Positions 1 to 18,749 of a DNA stretch of 64,000 nt are shown one piece after another; within the stretch, counting starts at the first letter, position 1, and every line of letters starts with the position of its first letter. A program made the position numbers and the translations under genes. Origin of the DNA: Azorinus chamasolen (lineage: Eukaryota > Mollusca > Bivalvia > Cardiida > Solecurtidae); assembly GCA_963576725.1 (NCBI GenBank), contig OY755252.1, positions 58,658,841 to 58,722,840 of the forward strand, read 5' to 3'. The notes under the pieces are model-generated. The model saw nothing but the letters and a program-made list of their open reading frames with translations, was not told the origin of the DNA and made no database searches.

Positions 1-94
1 GCTCTGTTAGGTAATATGTCATAGAGCTCAGCATTGGTTTCCATGGCAGTAAAATTTCTAAATTCATATTGTATGTTTTTAATACAAACTTGAA

Positions 95-373
95 TTAATC
101 CATTCCCTATTCAGGCTATTTTTAGACACAACCTCTTTGAAAAAAAATATATTTAAAAGAAGCACTTGCTAGAAAAAAGATTTTTTTTTAAAACCGTGTA
201 GTTTTGAAACCATTGTGCAAACTTGAATATTGGAGCAAATGATTATTTATCACAATGGTTTAAAAAGTTGACTTTTTCATAGGCTTAACAAGGTGTCAGA
301 ATGAGGGAATGGGTCAAAAGACATCAATATAAGGGAATGGGTCAAAAGGTGTCAATATGAGGGAATGGATTAA
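95..373. repeat. hp-B hairpin element, degenerate copy
   Basis: It starts TTAATCCATTCCC and ends GGGAATGGATTAA, with a worn central hairpin around the ATTTATCACAATGGTTT arm. The tail (GGGAATGGGTCAAAAG) is partly duplicated. The first 94 bases of the window show nothing recognisable. Confidence 0.7.
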
Positions 374-548
374 TAGATATACATGTACATTGAACATAAT
401 TTGGAGTTTGAATGAATATATGTCAGGTAAAGGACAAATTTTTAATTTCTTCATTCAGAAAGTTGATTTACATGAAATTCTTTTTATCCTTTACTTGGTG
501 AATATTCATAATTCATGACAGAAATAATGAATATGAATATTAATTAGT

Positions 549-766
549 TTAACCCTTCGCTTGCTATTCACGTCAATATACCTACCTGCAGGAGCTGTCT
601 CATCAGGGTCTGCACTATTTACACGTTGATTGTGCAACCAGTGCACTCCACAGCAGTGATTGCATAGCGAAATACTTGTACACAGTGAAGATATATGTAA
701 TTATACAACAGGGCGTGGGTAAAGAAGAAGAAATTATTTTTTAAAATTCAGCAAGAGATGGGTTAA
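549..766. repeat. hp-H hairpin element with one hairpin arm deleted
   Basis: TTAACCCTTCGCTTGC start and GGGTTAA end match the intact copy at 1097-1346. The left hairpin arm is missing: the sequence jumps at a CCTG microhomology from ACCTACCTG straight into the apex CAGGAGC. Confidence 0.8.
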
Positions 767-840
767 TTGTTAAAATGGCATCATGAACAAAGGAATTTTT
801 ACCATGACAGAAATTGTAGAAACTTATCTATTATTTCAAC

Positions 841-940
841 AGTTAACAGAGTAGACTCTGATCAGACAGCTCCTACTGGAGCTGTGTCTTCTCTGTTTAC
901 AATGGTGCCAAAAGGTGTCTCTATAGAGTAAAGGGTTAAC
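841..940. repeat. hp-A hairpin remnant
   Basis: Contains the hp-A hairpin core (AGACTCTGATCAGACAGCTC) and the A3-type right end AGAGTAAAGGGTTAA. The left half is missing. Confidence 0.65.
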
Positions 941-1096
941 CGTTTACTCCATAATATGCCCCTTCTATGCCATTGCAAACGTAGTAGACCCAGATCAGAT
1001 CGTCTGATTAGGGTCTGTTCTGTTTGCTTTTGATATAATATAGATAAGATTACAGTTTCTGCCATGGTAGTTTCTGTCCATGTGCTATTATAACAC
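936..1096. repeat. hp-A (A3) partial copy
   Basis: Starts at the TTAACC shared with the previous remnant. It carries GCAAACGTAGTAGACCCAGA, the partner arm, and the ATATAGAT/ACAGTTTCTGCCATGG right flank typical of hp-A. Confidence 0.65.
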
Positions 1097-1346
1097 TTAA
1101 CCCTTAGCTTGCTATTCACATCAATATACCTACCTGTAAATAGTGAAGACCCAGATGAGACAGCTCCTGCAGGAGCTGTCTCATCAGGGTCTGCACTATT
1201 TACAAGTTGATTGTGCAACCAGTGCACTCCACAGCAGTGATTGCAAAGCGGTATACTTGTACACAGTGAATATATATGTAATTATACAACAGGGCATGGG
1301 TAAATAAGGAGAAATGTATTTTAAAATTTAGCAAGAGAAGGGTTAA
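1097..1346. repeat. hp-H hairpin element, full length (250 bp)
   Basis: TTAACCCTTAGCTTGC to GAGAAGGGTTAA. The central palindrome is GTAAATAGTGAAGACCCAGA with apex GCTCCTGCAGGAGC. It has the same length as the copy at 22022-22271 and almost the same sequence, so spread was fairly recent. Confidence 0.88.
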
Positions 1347-1477
1347 TCTAATCAATGTTCATGATGATATTACTTCTTACCTAAAATTTAAAATATCCAT
1401 GGAGTAAAGGATTAAACATGAAACCAAATATTTTAATAACCAGTTTCATTTGAGATGGTTATTTTGATCATTTGTAG

Positions 1478-9593
<8,116 letters not shown>

Positions 9594-9633
9594 TGTTGAG
9601 GAACAGAAATTAGTTAATTATCTTTGAAAAAGA

Positions 9634-9639
9634 AATAAA
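9634..9639 (+). promoter_or_regulatory. Poly(A) signal AATAAA, PSMD14 (proximal)
   Basis: First AATAAA after the PSMD14 stop, 41 bases downstream. A second candidate is at 10267-10272, in AT-rich sequence. Which one is used cannot be told. Confidence 0.5.
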
Positions 9640-9654
9640 TGATGCCCCGAGCCA

Positions 9655-9756
9655 TTGATGACATTTGCAAACTATTCGGATCTAAATGAGATGGCCAGAC
9701 ACTTGGCATCTCATTACTTCCTACATGAATATACAGAACAGGGAAAGGGTTAATAT
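9655..9756. repeat. hp-A/hp-C remnant in PSMD14 3' flank
   Basis: Broken stem (TTTGCAAACTATTCGGATCT, GGCATCTCATTACTTCC) ending ACAGGGAAAGGGTTAA. Confidence 0.45.
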
Positions 9757-9855
9757 AAGTTGGATAACATTTAACTAAGCTGAGAATTGTTGGAACTTTT
9801 AGTAGCACTTGAACAGGTTCACTTCGTAATATTGTTACATCAGGACCATTAAGAT

Positions 9856-10042
9856 ACAGTACAACCTGTTATAACCGATCTCTTATTGATGATACAGAAG
9901 TCTTAATAAGCAGATAATTGATTAATGCAGGGATATAAGTAATGCATACAGCTCCCCTGTGAGCTTTATGTATTTGTGTACTGCATTAAGCTACTGTCTG
10001 CCATAAAGCTCAGTATTTCTTTTTAATGATTGCCGAAAACAG
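9856..10042. repeat. hp-I hairpin element, degenerate
   Basis: ACAGTACAACCTGTTATAAC start, arm TTGATTAATGCAGGG, apex GCTCCCCTGTGAGC, returning GTACTGCATTAAGCTACTGT, end AAAACAGGTTTTATTTG. 10043-10420 holds the distal AATAAA and nothing else recognised. Confidence 0.6.
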
Positions 10043-10266
10043 GTTTTATTTGTGTGAGTATTTATTGAGAGATCACATTTCAGATATCAGTTTTTGGCAG
10101 AGAAGAATTTATGAAGAATGTAAGAAAAATGTGTTAGGTAAAATAAAACTTACACACATCTGTGAATCTTAGAAATAAATTCCGATCAAGCATGATCATC
10201 AAGATGCATTAGAAAATGTAAATGGAGAAAAGCAGAATGTGTATGTATTTGTTTATATGTAAAATG

Positions 10267-10272
10267 AATAAA
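10267..10272 (+). promoter_or_regulatory. Poly(A) signal AATAAA, PSMD14 (distal candidate)
   Basis: AATAAA in the AT-rich stretch 674 bases after the stop codon, upstream of the first intergenic SINE. Confidence 0.35.
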
Positions 10273-10434
10273 TTCTTTTGAAATGTAGTAATAGTATCAT
10301 TGCTTCTATTTCCAATATTTGTCAGATTTTTATTTTGACCATAACCTCATGTTTCAAAACACTTTCTACAGCTTATATATATACATGTAGTCGTATTGCA
10401 ACCCTCATCCCCAAATTAATATGAACAAGATACA

Positions 10435-10692
10435 GGGTTGCCATGCGTCAGGGAAAAGACAGACATGGTTTTGGTTTTTTATCAGGTTTTACGTCATTAC
10501 AACATTATTTCAGTCATATCATGGCGTCCAGCTAATTACAGGTGGAGGAAGACCCCAGAGGTTCTTCTGTACACAGAACAAATTGCATTGTTTCGTGCGC
10601 AGAAGAACATCCCGGTAGAACCACCGACCTACCGCAAGCAATCTGGAAGGCTTTCTCACATGAAAATTCCAAATGCCCAGACCAGGATTTGA
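10435..10692 (-). repeat. tRNA-type SINE with conserved central domain, inverted
   Basis: Same element as 25555-25805. On the - strand it runs from a tRNA-like B box (GGTTCAAATCC) through a conserved middle (AGAAGAACCTCTGGGGTCTT on the - strand) to a tail rich in AAAACC. The A box side is lost. Likely a lophotrochozoan SINE with a deeply conserved core domain; I cannot name the family for certain. Confidence 0.6.
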
Positions 10693-10759
10693 ACCATTGT
10701 CAGTAAATTTGAAATTATTTCAAGGAAATGTCCGGGAAATTTGTTTCCTCTGGTTTGTT

Positions 10760-10942
10760 GCAACAAAAAATGTTTGCCCAGATAAAACAGAAGATCCAGA
10801 TCACAGTTACAATATGAACTGTATGATCAGGGTCTGCTCTATTTGCAAAGGCGAATTAAATAGATCCGATTCTTCTGTTTTACCAGACACGTTACATCTC
10901 GACAAATGACTTTTACAGAGTCAATATGAGGGAATGGGTTAA
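10760..10942. repeat. Chimeric element: hp-A left, hp-B right end
   Basis: hp-A hairpin arm (GATCAGGGTCTGCTCTATTT, ATAGATCCGATTCTTCTGTT) joined to the hp-B tail GACTTTTACAGAGTCAATAT and GAGGGAATGGGTTAA. Confidence 0.6.
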
Positions 10943-10944
10943 GC

Positions 10945-11120
10945 GGTCTTATATTAATTGGACACAGGAATGTTAAAAAGCAGGCGGTTGCTTGATGCAG
11001 GTCAAAAGTAATGCAGAAAGCTCCTATAGGAGCTTTCTGCATTACCTTTGACCTGTATTAAGTTGTGCTGCAGACCCATAACGAGACCTATTTTCATTAT
11101 GGCTTAAGACAAACTTCTGA
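10945..11120. repeat. hp-I hairpin element
   Basis: Stem GGCGGTTGCTTGATGCAGGT with apex GCTCCTATAGGAGC and inverse, then GACCCATAACGAGACCTATT and CTTAAGACA. The outer CAG end is lost. Confidence 0.65.
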
Positions 11121-12602
11121 AATTTGAACAATTCGATTTAGTAGACTCCCACCAGCCGCTGGAGGGGACGATATGTTTGCACTACGTTCTATAGTCCTGA
11201 TTATTGTCAGGACGGTATCTCCTCAACCACTTGGTTTCAGGTTTTCAAATTTCTTGTGTGGGTGCATTTTTGGAAGTCGGAGTGTCGCATACTACTTTGG
11301 TGACACAGTGACCTTGATCGCGACTTCAGTTTTAGTAAAAATGATTAGAAAGGTCAATATGAATGATACATGCATGGTCGCATTTTCTTATGCTATTTAA
11401 CATTCACACAAAGTTTCATAGAAAACCTTCAAACAGATGAGAAATGGTTCCGGACAGGCAAAAACGCTATAATTTCGCAAACAAAAATGCCATTACCTTG
11501 ATGTTCCAATGTTAATGTGAGTGATGCTAGCAGGCCTTTCATCGTACTAAACATTTACCAGTGCTAACTCCAAAGTCGTTTCTGAGATATGACACCGGGC
11601 GGGGGGGGGGGGTAAATTAAGCAGAACATATGTGGACTAAAGATCTTGAACACGTGGTTGTTGTTACACGTATGACCGTGCACCACGGGAAGTGGGCAGA
11701 ACACATTTTTATACAACGAAGTTTGGGGGGGGGGTATACTGGAATCAGGTTGTCCGTCTGTCCGTCCGTCTGTCCGTCCGTGGACACAATTTTGTCCGGC
11801 CTTCTTCTTCTACAGTTTTGCTTCAATTTTGTTGAAAGTTCATATATAGCCATATGACCATATAAACCTGTGCACCGCATATTTCCGTTAGGATCGGACC
11901 ACTACTTCAGGAGTTATCTCCCCTTTGTAGTCCCCTACCAATGTTTTCCGGACTTTTTATGGAACTGACTTGAGATATCAACTCTATATTTAGTACAAAG
12001 CTAAATCTAGATAAGGTACAGTTTATGTTACAATCTCAGTCCGGTTGAATAATTATTTTCAGAGTTATTTCCTTGAACTTTAATTTTTTTCTTCAAATTT
12101 GGGATTTTCCAGACCTTTTTTGGAAGTGATTGCAGATATTATCTTTATATTTGGCATAAAGCTAACTCTAGATGATTTACAGCTTAATTCCCAATCTCAG
12201 TCTGTTTGAATAAGTTTTGCCAGAGTTATGGCCTTTGAACTTTATTTTTTTGTCAAATTTTCAATTTTCCGGTCTTTCTTTGGAAGTGGTTGCAGATATT
12301 AACTTCATATTTGACATAAAAATAAATCTAGATGAGATACAGCTTAAGTTCAAATATCGGTCTGGTTGAATACTTTTTTGTCAGAGTTATTGTCCTTGAA
12401 CTTAATGTTTTCTGAAAAGGTACCTAGCTTTAGAACTTTGGATTTGACAAAAACCTCATGAAAGGGTCTTATTTCTCTGAATTATTCTTCATTTTTATTA
12501 CTTAAATTGGGTTGGGGCATGTATTGTTTTTAAATCTCTTCACGTTTCTGTATGTACATATGTTCAGATTGATGATAGGTGTTCTGACAAGCAGACAGGT
12601 GT

Positions 12603-12633
<31 letters not shown>

Positions 12634-12660
12634 TATTCGTTAGCCTTTGGCTTACAGTTC
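11121..12660. repeat. Dispersed long repeat with terminal G-tracts
   Basis: G-runs at about 11598 and 11723, a TCCGTCTGTCCGTCCGTCTG tract at 11752, then three diverged copies of a ~120-base unit (TTTTCCGG/AGACCTTT, GGAAGTG..TTGCAGATATTA, CTAGATGA..ACAGCTTAA) to a final G-run at 12615. It ends near TTAGCCTTTGGCTTACAGTT. Short ORFs across it look incidental. Confidence 0.55.
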
Positions 12661-12750
12661 TAGTTAAACTTGTCTCATACATTCAATAGCTTCACTAAGC
12701 TGCCAAAACTGTCTTCAGCGACTAGCTCAGTATTGGTCAAACTCTGGACT

Positions 12751-12970
12751 TTTAACCCTATACTCCATAAATAAGCATTTGCAAACACAGTAGACCCGGA
12801 TCAAACGACTTCTATAGGAACAGCCTGATCTGGGTTTTCTCTTTGCTTGTGGTACAATATAGATCTCGTTTTACAGTTTCTACTATTGCCAAAACAACAT
12901 GAAAAATAATCTTATGAATATTCACGATGTCGTTATTTCTTACATGAATATTCATGGAGTAAAAGGTTAA
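12751..12970. repeat. hp-A (A3) hairpin element
   Basis: TTAACCCTATACTCCATAAA to TCATGGAGTAAAAGGTTAA; GCAAACACAGTAGACCCGGA arm, apex CTTCTATAGGAACAG. Confidence 0.75.
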
Positions 12971-12989
12971 AGCAGGATCTGTGTGACTT

Positions 12990-13171
12990 GAAAATAGTTA
13001 TAGTGGAAGATGGAACATTGGAGCCATTTTATAAACTAAGGAAACATCTATCAAAATCCATTACCAAACAGAGCAGACCCTGATTAAACGGCTCCGATAG
13101 GAGCCGTCTGATCTGGGTCTACTCTGTTTGCAAATGCGTGAAACGCGTTTATATGAGGGAAAGCGTTTAAC
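12990..13171. repeat. hp-A (A2) partial element
   Basis: GAAGATGGAACATTGGAGCC flank; hairpin apex GGCTCCGATAGGAGCC; end GAGGGAAAGCGTTTAA. Confidence 0.7.
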
Positions 13172-13494
13172 AATAATACTAGAATTCTTCAAGAATGTTA
13201 GAAGCTAGTAACCAAATATGTTCGTAGAGATTTTGAGTCAAATTTGAGAATCGGCCATTGAGGTTAAAATGGTCGACATTCATTATTGCATGACACTGCT
13301 AGTTTGTGGGGGTAGACGACCCCCAGCCACCCCCACCCCCACATCTCCTCCTATTTTTCAATTCAAAGCAGGCACGAACAGGTGCAATTCTGGCACTACA
13401 TTCACTTTTATCTATAAAATGCCCGTCTGAAAGTGCTACTAAAGCAATTAAACCACGGGATTTATTCTCTGTATCGTAGCTGTGAATATTTGTT

Positions 13495-13655
13495 CCCTTT
13501 ACAAACAATTTAGATCCAGATGGACTACACTTGGCACCTTTGCAAACATAGTAGATGCATATCAGACAGGTCAGGTAACTCCTGATCAGCATCCGTTTGG
13601 TTTGCCTACGTAATAATACAGATCTGATCCTGAAGTTGACGTCACAGTCAAACAT
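13495..13655. repeat. hp-A strongly diverged copy
   Basis: GCAAACATAGTAGATGCATA, TGATCAGCATCCGTTTGGTT and ATACAGATCTGATCCTGAAG mark an old copy. 13172-13494 is otherwise unassigned apart from a C-rich run near 13320. Confidence 0.45.
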
Positions 13656-13714
13656 TTTCTTGTTAATGTATAATTATGTATATAAAAAAAAAGTAAACTC
13701 AGTCTATTTACACG

Positions 13715-13957
13715 CATTCCCTCATAGGCTATTATTATACCCATTCTCTGATAGGCTATTTTAGACCATACCTTTTTAATTAAGTCTATCCAAAATGAAC
13801 ACTGGAAATGATTTGTTTTAGAATTGGTTAGTGTCGAAACCGTTGTGATAAATAGAGCATTTGCTCCTATGGAACAAATGCTCTATTTATCACAATGGTT
13901 TCAAAAAGTGACTTTTACAGAGGCGGCAAAAGGTGTCAATATGAAGGAATGGGTCAA
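13715..13957. repeat. hp-B hairpin element
   Basis: Duplicated left start (CATAGGCTATT, GATAGGCTATT), stem GAAACCGTTGTGATAAATAG, apex GCTCCTATGGAACAAATGC, end AAGGAATGGGTCAA. Confidence 0.75.
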
Positions 13958-14036
13958 TATTCATGCAATAAATTCTTAAATTGATACCCATGGAGGAAAG
14001 AGCGAAGAAGATATCATTTTAACTACAGCAAATAAT

Positions 14037-14336
14037 TACAGGCGAACTGGGATATCTCGAACTCGGATAACTCGAACTTATGGATAACTTGAAGTAAAAG
14101 TTCGGTCCTCCACAAAAGAACAATACAGAATTGTTCTAAAATATATCACTGCACACGTCTAGAAACATGTGACAGCTTAATGCAGGTCAAAAGTAATGCC
14201 GAAAGCTCCAACAGGAGCTTACATTAAGTTGTGAACTTGAGAAATTGTTCAGATAAGAAATCTGATGAGTCGATCATTTGTTATCTCGAAGTAACTTAAA
14301 CGGTTCCTTGAAGTTCGAGATATCGCAGTTAAACTT
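14037..14336. repeat. hp-F hairpin element
   Basis: GATATCTCGAACTCGGATAA left end and AAGTTCGAGATATCGCAGTT right end. The stem CAGCTTAATGCAGGTCAAAA has apex GCTCCAACAGGAGC; the right stem is shortened. Confidence 0.8.
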
Positions 14337-14365
14337 TAAATGAAATTTTCTCACGAACATTTTGA

Positions 14366-14495
14366 CTGTGTCCGATTCATTCAAGCGTTTGGGAAAATAC
14401 TGACCGAGTTTCAAACAGCTTGGATCCTGATGAGACGCCGAGTTACTCGGCATTTCATCTGGGCACAAGCTGTTGGACACTGCGAATCAGGTCCA
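14366..14495. repeat. hp-C hairpin copy
   Basis: TCATTCAAGCGTTTGGGAAA flank, stem GGATCCTGATGAGACGCCGA with apex GAGTTACTC, end AAGCTGTTGGACACTGCGAA. TTAA ends not visible. Confidence 0.65.
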
Positions 14496-14647
14496 ATCAC
14501 GGATAGGAAGGATACTCTTTTGGCGCCAAATTTAAAAGTGTCGTCTGCAATAATAATTTCATATTAAATATAATTCTAAACTAAATAATAACGGTATATT
14601 AGTAAAACATTTGTTTTTAAAAACCTGTATGCTTGGGCTAAAATAAT

Positions 14648-14758
14648 ACAGAAAACAGTGAAGTCCCAGGTCAGATGCCGTCTTAAAAAGGCGGCATCTG
14701 ACCCGGGACTGCACTGTTTTCACTGGTGCCAACAGGCGACATTGGCGCCGAAAGAGCT
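14648..14758. repeat. hp-N hairpin copy
   Basis: AACAGTGAAGTCCCAGGTCA, apex GCCGTCTTAAAAAGGCGGC, the inverse arm, then CGCCGAAAGAGCTAA as in hp-C right ends. Related copy at 46240-46340. Confidence 0.6.
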
Positions 14759-15070
14759 AAGCCTTTATTTCATTAAAATCCATGCAAGACTTGCGATAGG
14801 TGGATCCAGTTTGTTTCAATTAAACATGTTTTCATTTTACACGCAATTTACCACTATATTTGCCACTGCAGTTGTTGTAGATAAATCGGAAAAGGGGTAT
14901 GTTTGATTACACTGTTTGTGTTTTAGGGTGGGGATGGAATAAGTGTTAGGTTGGGTACCTCTTAACCCCCAGCGAGACTTGTCATTGGCCGTTCCAAGGC
15001 TCCCTCTTCCCATTTTGTTTGGTTATTATGTTTTTGTGCGTATCTTTTTGTCTTTTGATTGACATTATTA

Positions 15071-15213
15071 GTTATACAGATCATTGGCGGGGTATCTGAC
15101 TTTTTGTTTCCTGCTGAGAAAAATCATGTTGCCCGAGCCGTTAGGCGAGGGCTACATGTATTTTCCTCAGCAGGAAATAAAAAGTCAGATATCCCGCCAA
15201 TGATCTGTATAAC
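15071..15213. repeat. 143-bp foldback palindrome
   Basis: GTTATACAGATCATTGGCGG is inverted at the other end (15194-15213). Arms continue through TCTGACTTTTTGTTTCCTGC with a short centre around GCCCGAGCCGTTAGGCGAGG. No unequal flanks, so the whole unit is stem. Confidence 0.85.
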
Positions 15214-15214
15214 G

Positions 15215-16043
15215 ATTTTATTATACTGCAAAGTTTAATATTTGTAGCAGTTAATTAGCGTTGTTAATGTAGGCGTCGTTTTGCTTCCCCTCAGGGGCCT
15301 CTTACTGTAAGGTAAGGGCTTATATATCACTCTGCAACCCTAGTTTATCGTGTATAATAACCAGTTCATTATATTTGTGGATAGAAAGGGATCTTCCAAG
15401 TGCATTAGTTTATCAAAGGATTGAAAGAATCAGACGTTAGTAAAACTTTCAGCAGATCAGCGGTTAAGCAGACACTATTTAATTTAATTGAGGGAATTTT
15501 GGCGCAGTTCCGACGTCATTTGGATGACGTCAAAATGACGGTTTTATAATATTCAAACAATGGGCGTTGGAAGGAGCGGCTATACTGCAATTTACAGGTA
15601 CGTGTACTGTGCATGTACATAAATAAAATCTGAATCGAATTGGGTGTGGATTATCTTTGTAAAAGCGGGATTTGGGGGCTAATCGGTACGTGCACAAGCA
15701 CTTTGACAACATTTGCAGCATCAAAGCAGAATAAGACATTCGCCACATATAGGGTTCATTTACATTGTTATACAACAACTATAACAAAAATGTTTTCTAA
15801 ATGGATAACTTTATTCCGCCCCAAACTCTAGTTATTTCGTTTGAGAGCAGTTGTTTGAATCGAATCGACGAAGTGAAGCTGGTCGGCCATTTTTTTTATA
15901 TCAAGGAAGCGAGGCCCTCGGCGGGGGAAATTCCATTGTTGCTCATGACTCCGTATATACATCAGCATTTAGAGGGATACACGGCTTTTATACATGGCCA
16001 ACTGACCAATCAAAATCGAGGATTTTACTTTGCGTTATAATAA
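15215..16043. mobile_element. Possible TIR element of ~830 bp
   Basis: The left end TTTTATTATACTGCAAAGTT is inverted against ATTTTACTTTGCGTTATAAT at the right. The right segment recurs at 60380-60427. Inside are GACGTCATTTGGATGACGTC and no credible ORF. Confidence 0.4.
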
Positions 16044-16167
16044 GTATATTTGTCGTTCCTTTTTTGTCGTGATGCTGTTCTGGCGGCTGTGTTTTTGTAT
16101 ATGCGGTGTTTCCTTTATGACTTAAACATGTACCCTTTAGTCCATTATGAACCTCGAGGCTTTCCTC

Positions 16168-16387
16168 CATAAATACGCCTTTCTACGCCTCTGTAAAAGT
16201 CACTTTTTCGAAACCATTGTGATAAATAGAGCATTTGCTCCTATAGGAGCAAATGCTCTATTTATCACAATGGTTCCCAAACTACAAAATACTAAAACTT
16301 TCCTTTTCTCTAGTTAATGCTTCTCTTGGGTAGATTTATTCAAAGAGGCTGGATCTAATAATAGCCTATAGAGGAAAGGGGGGTTAA
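16168..16387. repeat. hp-B hairpin element
   Basis: TAAATACGCCTTTCTACGCC start, perfect stem GAAACCATTGTGATAAATAG with apex GCTCCTATAGGAGC, end GGAAAGGGGGGTTAA. Confidence 0.82.
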
Positions 16388-16444
16388 CTAAGATAATAAA
16401 TTATTGTATCAAAATACACAAAAAAAAGAAGGAAATTGATGTCT

Positions 16445-16575
16445 GTAACATACATGTATTAGCAAATAGATCACTTCCTGATCAGTCATCTCCAGCATGT
16501 CATATCTGATCTTAGTTTAAACTGTTTGCAAATGCGCTAAAAAGGCGTATCCATTAGGCAAAGGGTTTGACTGTT
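16445..16575. repeat. hp-A remnant
   Basis: Worn stem (AGCAAATAGATCACTTCCTG, CTGTTTGCAAATGCGCTAAA) with end CATTAGGCAAAGGGTTTGA. Confidence 0.5.
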
Positions 16576-16792
16576 TTTTTACAGTATTTCATAAAACATA
16601 TAATCTACCCAAGGCAAACTGTATCAGTAAATCGTAATGGATGTTAACTGCAGCTTATTTGAGATATTTCTAGAATACACTGTTATACCATTAATCTGCT
16701 AAACAATTAAAACTGGTTTCTCTTTTTCTGAATATTAATTAATAAAAAAAACTTGTATCAAAATTTATCACTGAAGAAAATTATTACTATTA

Positions 16793-16864
16793 CAAACAGT
16801 GCAGACCCTGATCAAAGGGCTCCTTCAGGGGCCCTTTGATCTGGGTCTACACTGTTTGCAAAGG
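16793..16864. repeat. Isolated palindromic hairpin, hp-A-like
   Basis: GCAAACAGTGTAGACCCAGA-type arm, here ACAAACAGTGCAGACCCTGA, apex GGGCTCCTTCAGGGGCCC and a near-perfect inverse arm. No TTAA ends beside it. Confidence 0.7.
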
Positions 16865-17079
16865 TCTTGTCTACTCGGTTAACTCACTTTAAGAGTTTAT
16901 AAAGAAGCACTATCTGTTTCCATATCATAACACACATTCCCGTTGTCTTATCAGCATTCGCCAATAACAAAAGAGTGATTCTTTGAATGTGGCGATTTTA
17001 TCATATTGCAAGTAATACTTCTCTTTAGCTACCGATGGAAAATATGTCTACATATCGACTAATAAGCATTTATTCCAAC

Positions 17080-17370
17080 GCCTTTCAACGCCTTTGAAAA
17101 TAGAGTAGACTGAGATCAGACGGATCTGATCAGGGTCCGTTCTATTTGCTTATGAGATGATATATATTCTACAGTTCCAATCGTATCCGTCAGAGTTCGG
17201 AATATAGGCTATTTCGATAGAAATAGCCGAGGCGTTCCGAGTGTCTACAGTTTCTGCCATGGCAAACATCTTATATTCGTTTTTTAAAGAAATTATCTAA
17301 TTCATCTAAATATATCCATGATGTCATTATTTCGTATATGGGTTTCATGGTGTTACTGTTTTCAGACAGG
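17080..17370. repeat. hp-A (A3) copy with inserted small palindrome
   Basis: GTAGACTGAGATCAGACGGA and the short stem, then a ~50-base palindrome (GGCTATTTCGATAGAAATAG, 17205-17230) splits the ACAGTT..CTGCCATGG flank. Confidence 0.6.
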
Positions 17371-17402
17371 TGGTAGTTTATCTGCAATTCTTTCGTTCTG
17401 CT

Positions 17403-17630
17403 TTAACCCATCACCTCATATGCTATTTTTAGATACAACCTCTTTGAATAAATCTACCGAAAAGGAGCATGAACTGGAGAAAAGAAACAGATAGAAGTTT
17501 GTAGTTTGAAACCATTGTGATAAAAAGAGCATTTGCTAATACAGGAGCAAATGCTCTATTTATCACAATGGTTTCACAAAGTGACTTTTACAGGGTCGTC
17601 AAAAGTCGTCAATATGAGGGAACGGGTTAA
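17403..17630. repeat. hp-B hairpin element, full length (228 bp)
   Basis: TTAACCCATCACCTCATATG to AGGGAACGGGTTAA, stem GAAACCATTGTGATAAAAAG, apex TGCTAATACAGGAGCA. Confidence 0.87.
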
Positions 17631-17699
17631 GTCCATGTTTATTCGCTAGTTTTAGCTGTTTTCTATTGTGTTGCCATTGTTATTTCATTCCTTCCTTTC

Positions 17700-17832
17700 A
17701 GGCTTTCCCTCATTTAAACACATTTTCATGCTTTTGCAAACAGAGAAGACCCAGATCAGACGGTTCCAGTAGGAGCCGTCTGATCAGGGTCTGCTCTGTT
17801 TGTTAATGAAATTAAAATAAATCTTTTTTTCA
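17700..17832. repeat. hp-A partial copy
   Basis: CTTTCCCTCATTTAAACACA, GCAAACAGAGAAGACCCAGA, apex GGTTCCAGTAGGAGCC, inverse arm. The right flank is cut. Confidence 0.7.
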
Positions 17833-17944
17833 ATACCAAAAACGCTGAATATGCTAAGTGTACACATTGTTTTCTCTTTTGAATGGAGACATAATCGTGT
17901 TCAATAATAGACCAGGTCCTGTGGTTACAGATGTATAAACCTTT

Positions 17945-18075
17945 TTCCTTGAGTCTAATCTCATTCTGAGGAACCTCATTGGACAGATTTTGAGCAAGCT
18001 CAAAATTTGTCCAATCAGATATTTTATAATGAACTCAGACGTTTTAAAACCTAGAAACCTCAGCCTCAGAATGTT
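17945..18075. repeat. Foldback family M copy
   Basis: CTCATTCTGAGG, ATTGGACAGATTTTGAGC, then its inverse GCTCAAAATTTGTCCAAT and CCTCAGAATG. Related to 3570-3706. Confidence 0.65.
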
Positions 18076-18184
18076 CACCATCTTACAATTAAATATTTGT
18101 GTAAATTTGCTCTACGTGTGTAATTTTGAGTAATTGACTGAATTGCAAATTTTAGACAAATATCTTCAAAAGTGGTAAACTTAC

Positions 18185-18330
18185 AATAAATAAATAAATA
18201 TATATAAATAATTGATTGATTGATTGATTGATTGAATAAAATAGATAAATATGTAAGTAAGTAAGTTAAGTAAGTTAAGCAAGGTAAGTAAATAAGTAAA
18301 TAAATAATCAATCAATCATTCGATCAAAAA
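18185..18330. repeat. Simple repeats (GATT)n, (AAGT)n, (AAAT)n
   Basis: GATTGATTGATTGATTGATT at about 18212, then AAGTAAGTAAGTTAAGTAAG and AATAAATAAATAA. Low complexity, no gene. Confidence 0.85.
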
Positions 18331-18554
18331 ATCAGTAATGTAGCCTATATTGGCCATGTATTGAGTTTTTGCATGACAGCTCGTGACTCTAGATGCTTCA
18401 TGAATACTGTGCAGAAACACGCATCGGGTAAATGTTATGTCTAACGGAAATTACATTGAGCTTTTCTGTGAAACTGAAGTGCCATAAGATAAACATTAAT
18501 GTTGGAGAATAAGAAAACATTTAAAGCAGACGTAATAAAAATGTTCAAGGTAAT

Positions 18555-18749
18555 TTAACTCTTTCGCTGCCAATATCACATCTGTGATTACCTATGCAAA
18601 CAGTTTTGATCCAGATGAGACGCCGAGTAACTCGGCATCTCATCAGTATCCAAACTGTTTGTTAGTGTGACTGTTTTTGAGAAAAACAATGAAAATTGCC
18701 ACAGACGACATAGTATGCAGACGACAAAATTTCGCTGCGAAAGAGGTAA
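18555..18749. repeat. hp-C hairpin element, full length
   Basis: TTAACTCTTTCGCTGCCAAT to GCTGCGAAAGAGGTAA. Stem GATCCAGATGAGACGCCGAG, apex GAGTAACTC. The right flank has the GCAGACGACA repeats typical of hp-C. Confidence 0.83.

Noticed and set aside
862..1227. 121-codon - strand frame
   Set aside because: Runs through hp-A and hp-H repeats; the same peptide (VNSADPDETAPAGAV) recurs at other hp-H copies.
11617..11880. Overlapping 75-87-codon frames
   Set aside because: They cross the TCCGTCTG tract and G-runs of a dispersed repeat.
14958..15060. Possible gene near the CCCCCAGCGAGACTTGTCAT segment
   Set aside because: The same segment recurs at 43195 with different flanks and no shared frame; treated as a repeat.
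18555..18749. Hammerhead ribozyme suggested by CTGATGAG in hp-C stems
   Set aside because: No GAAA partner strand in the right place; CTGATGAG is simply part of a perfect palindrome.
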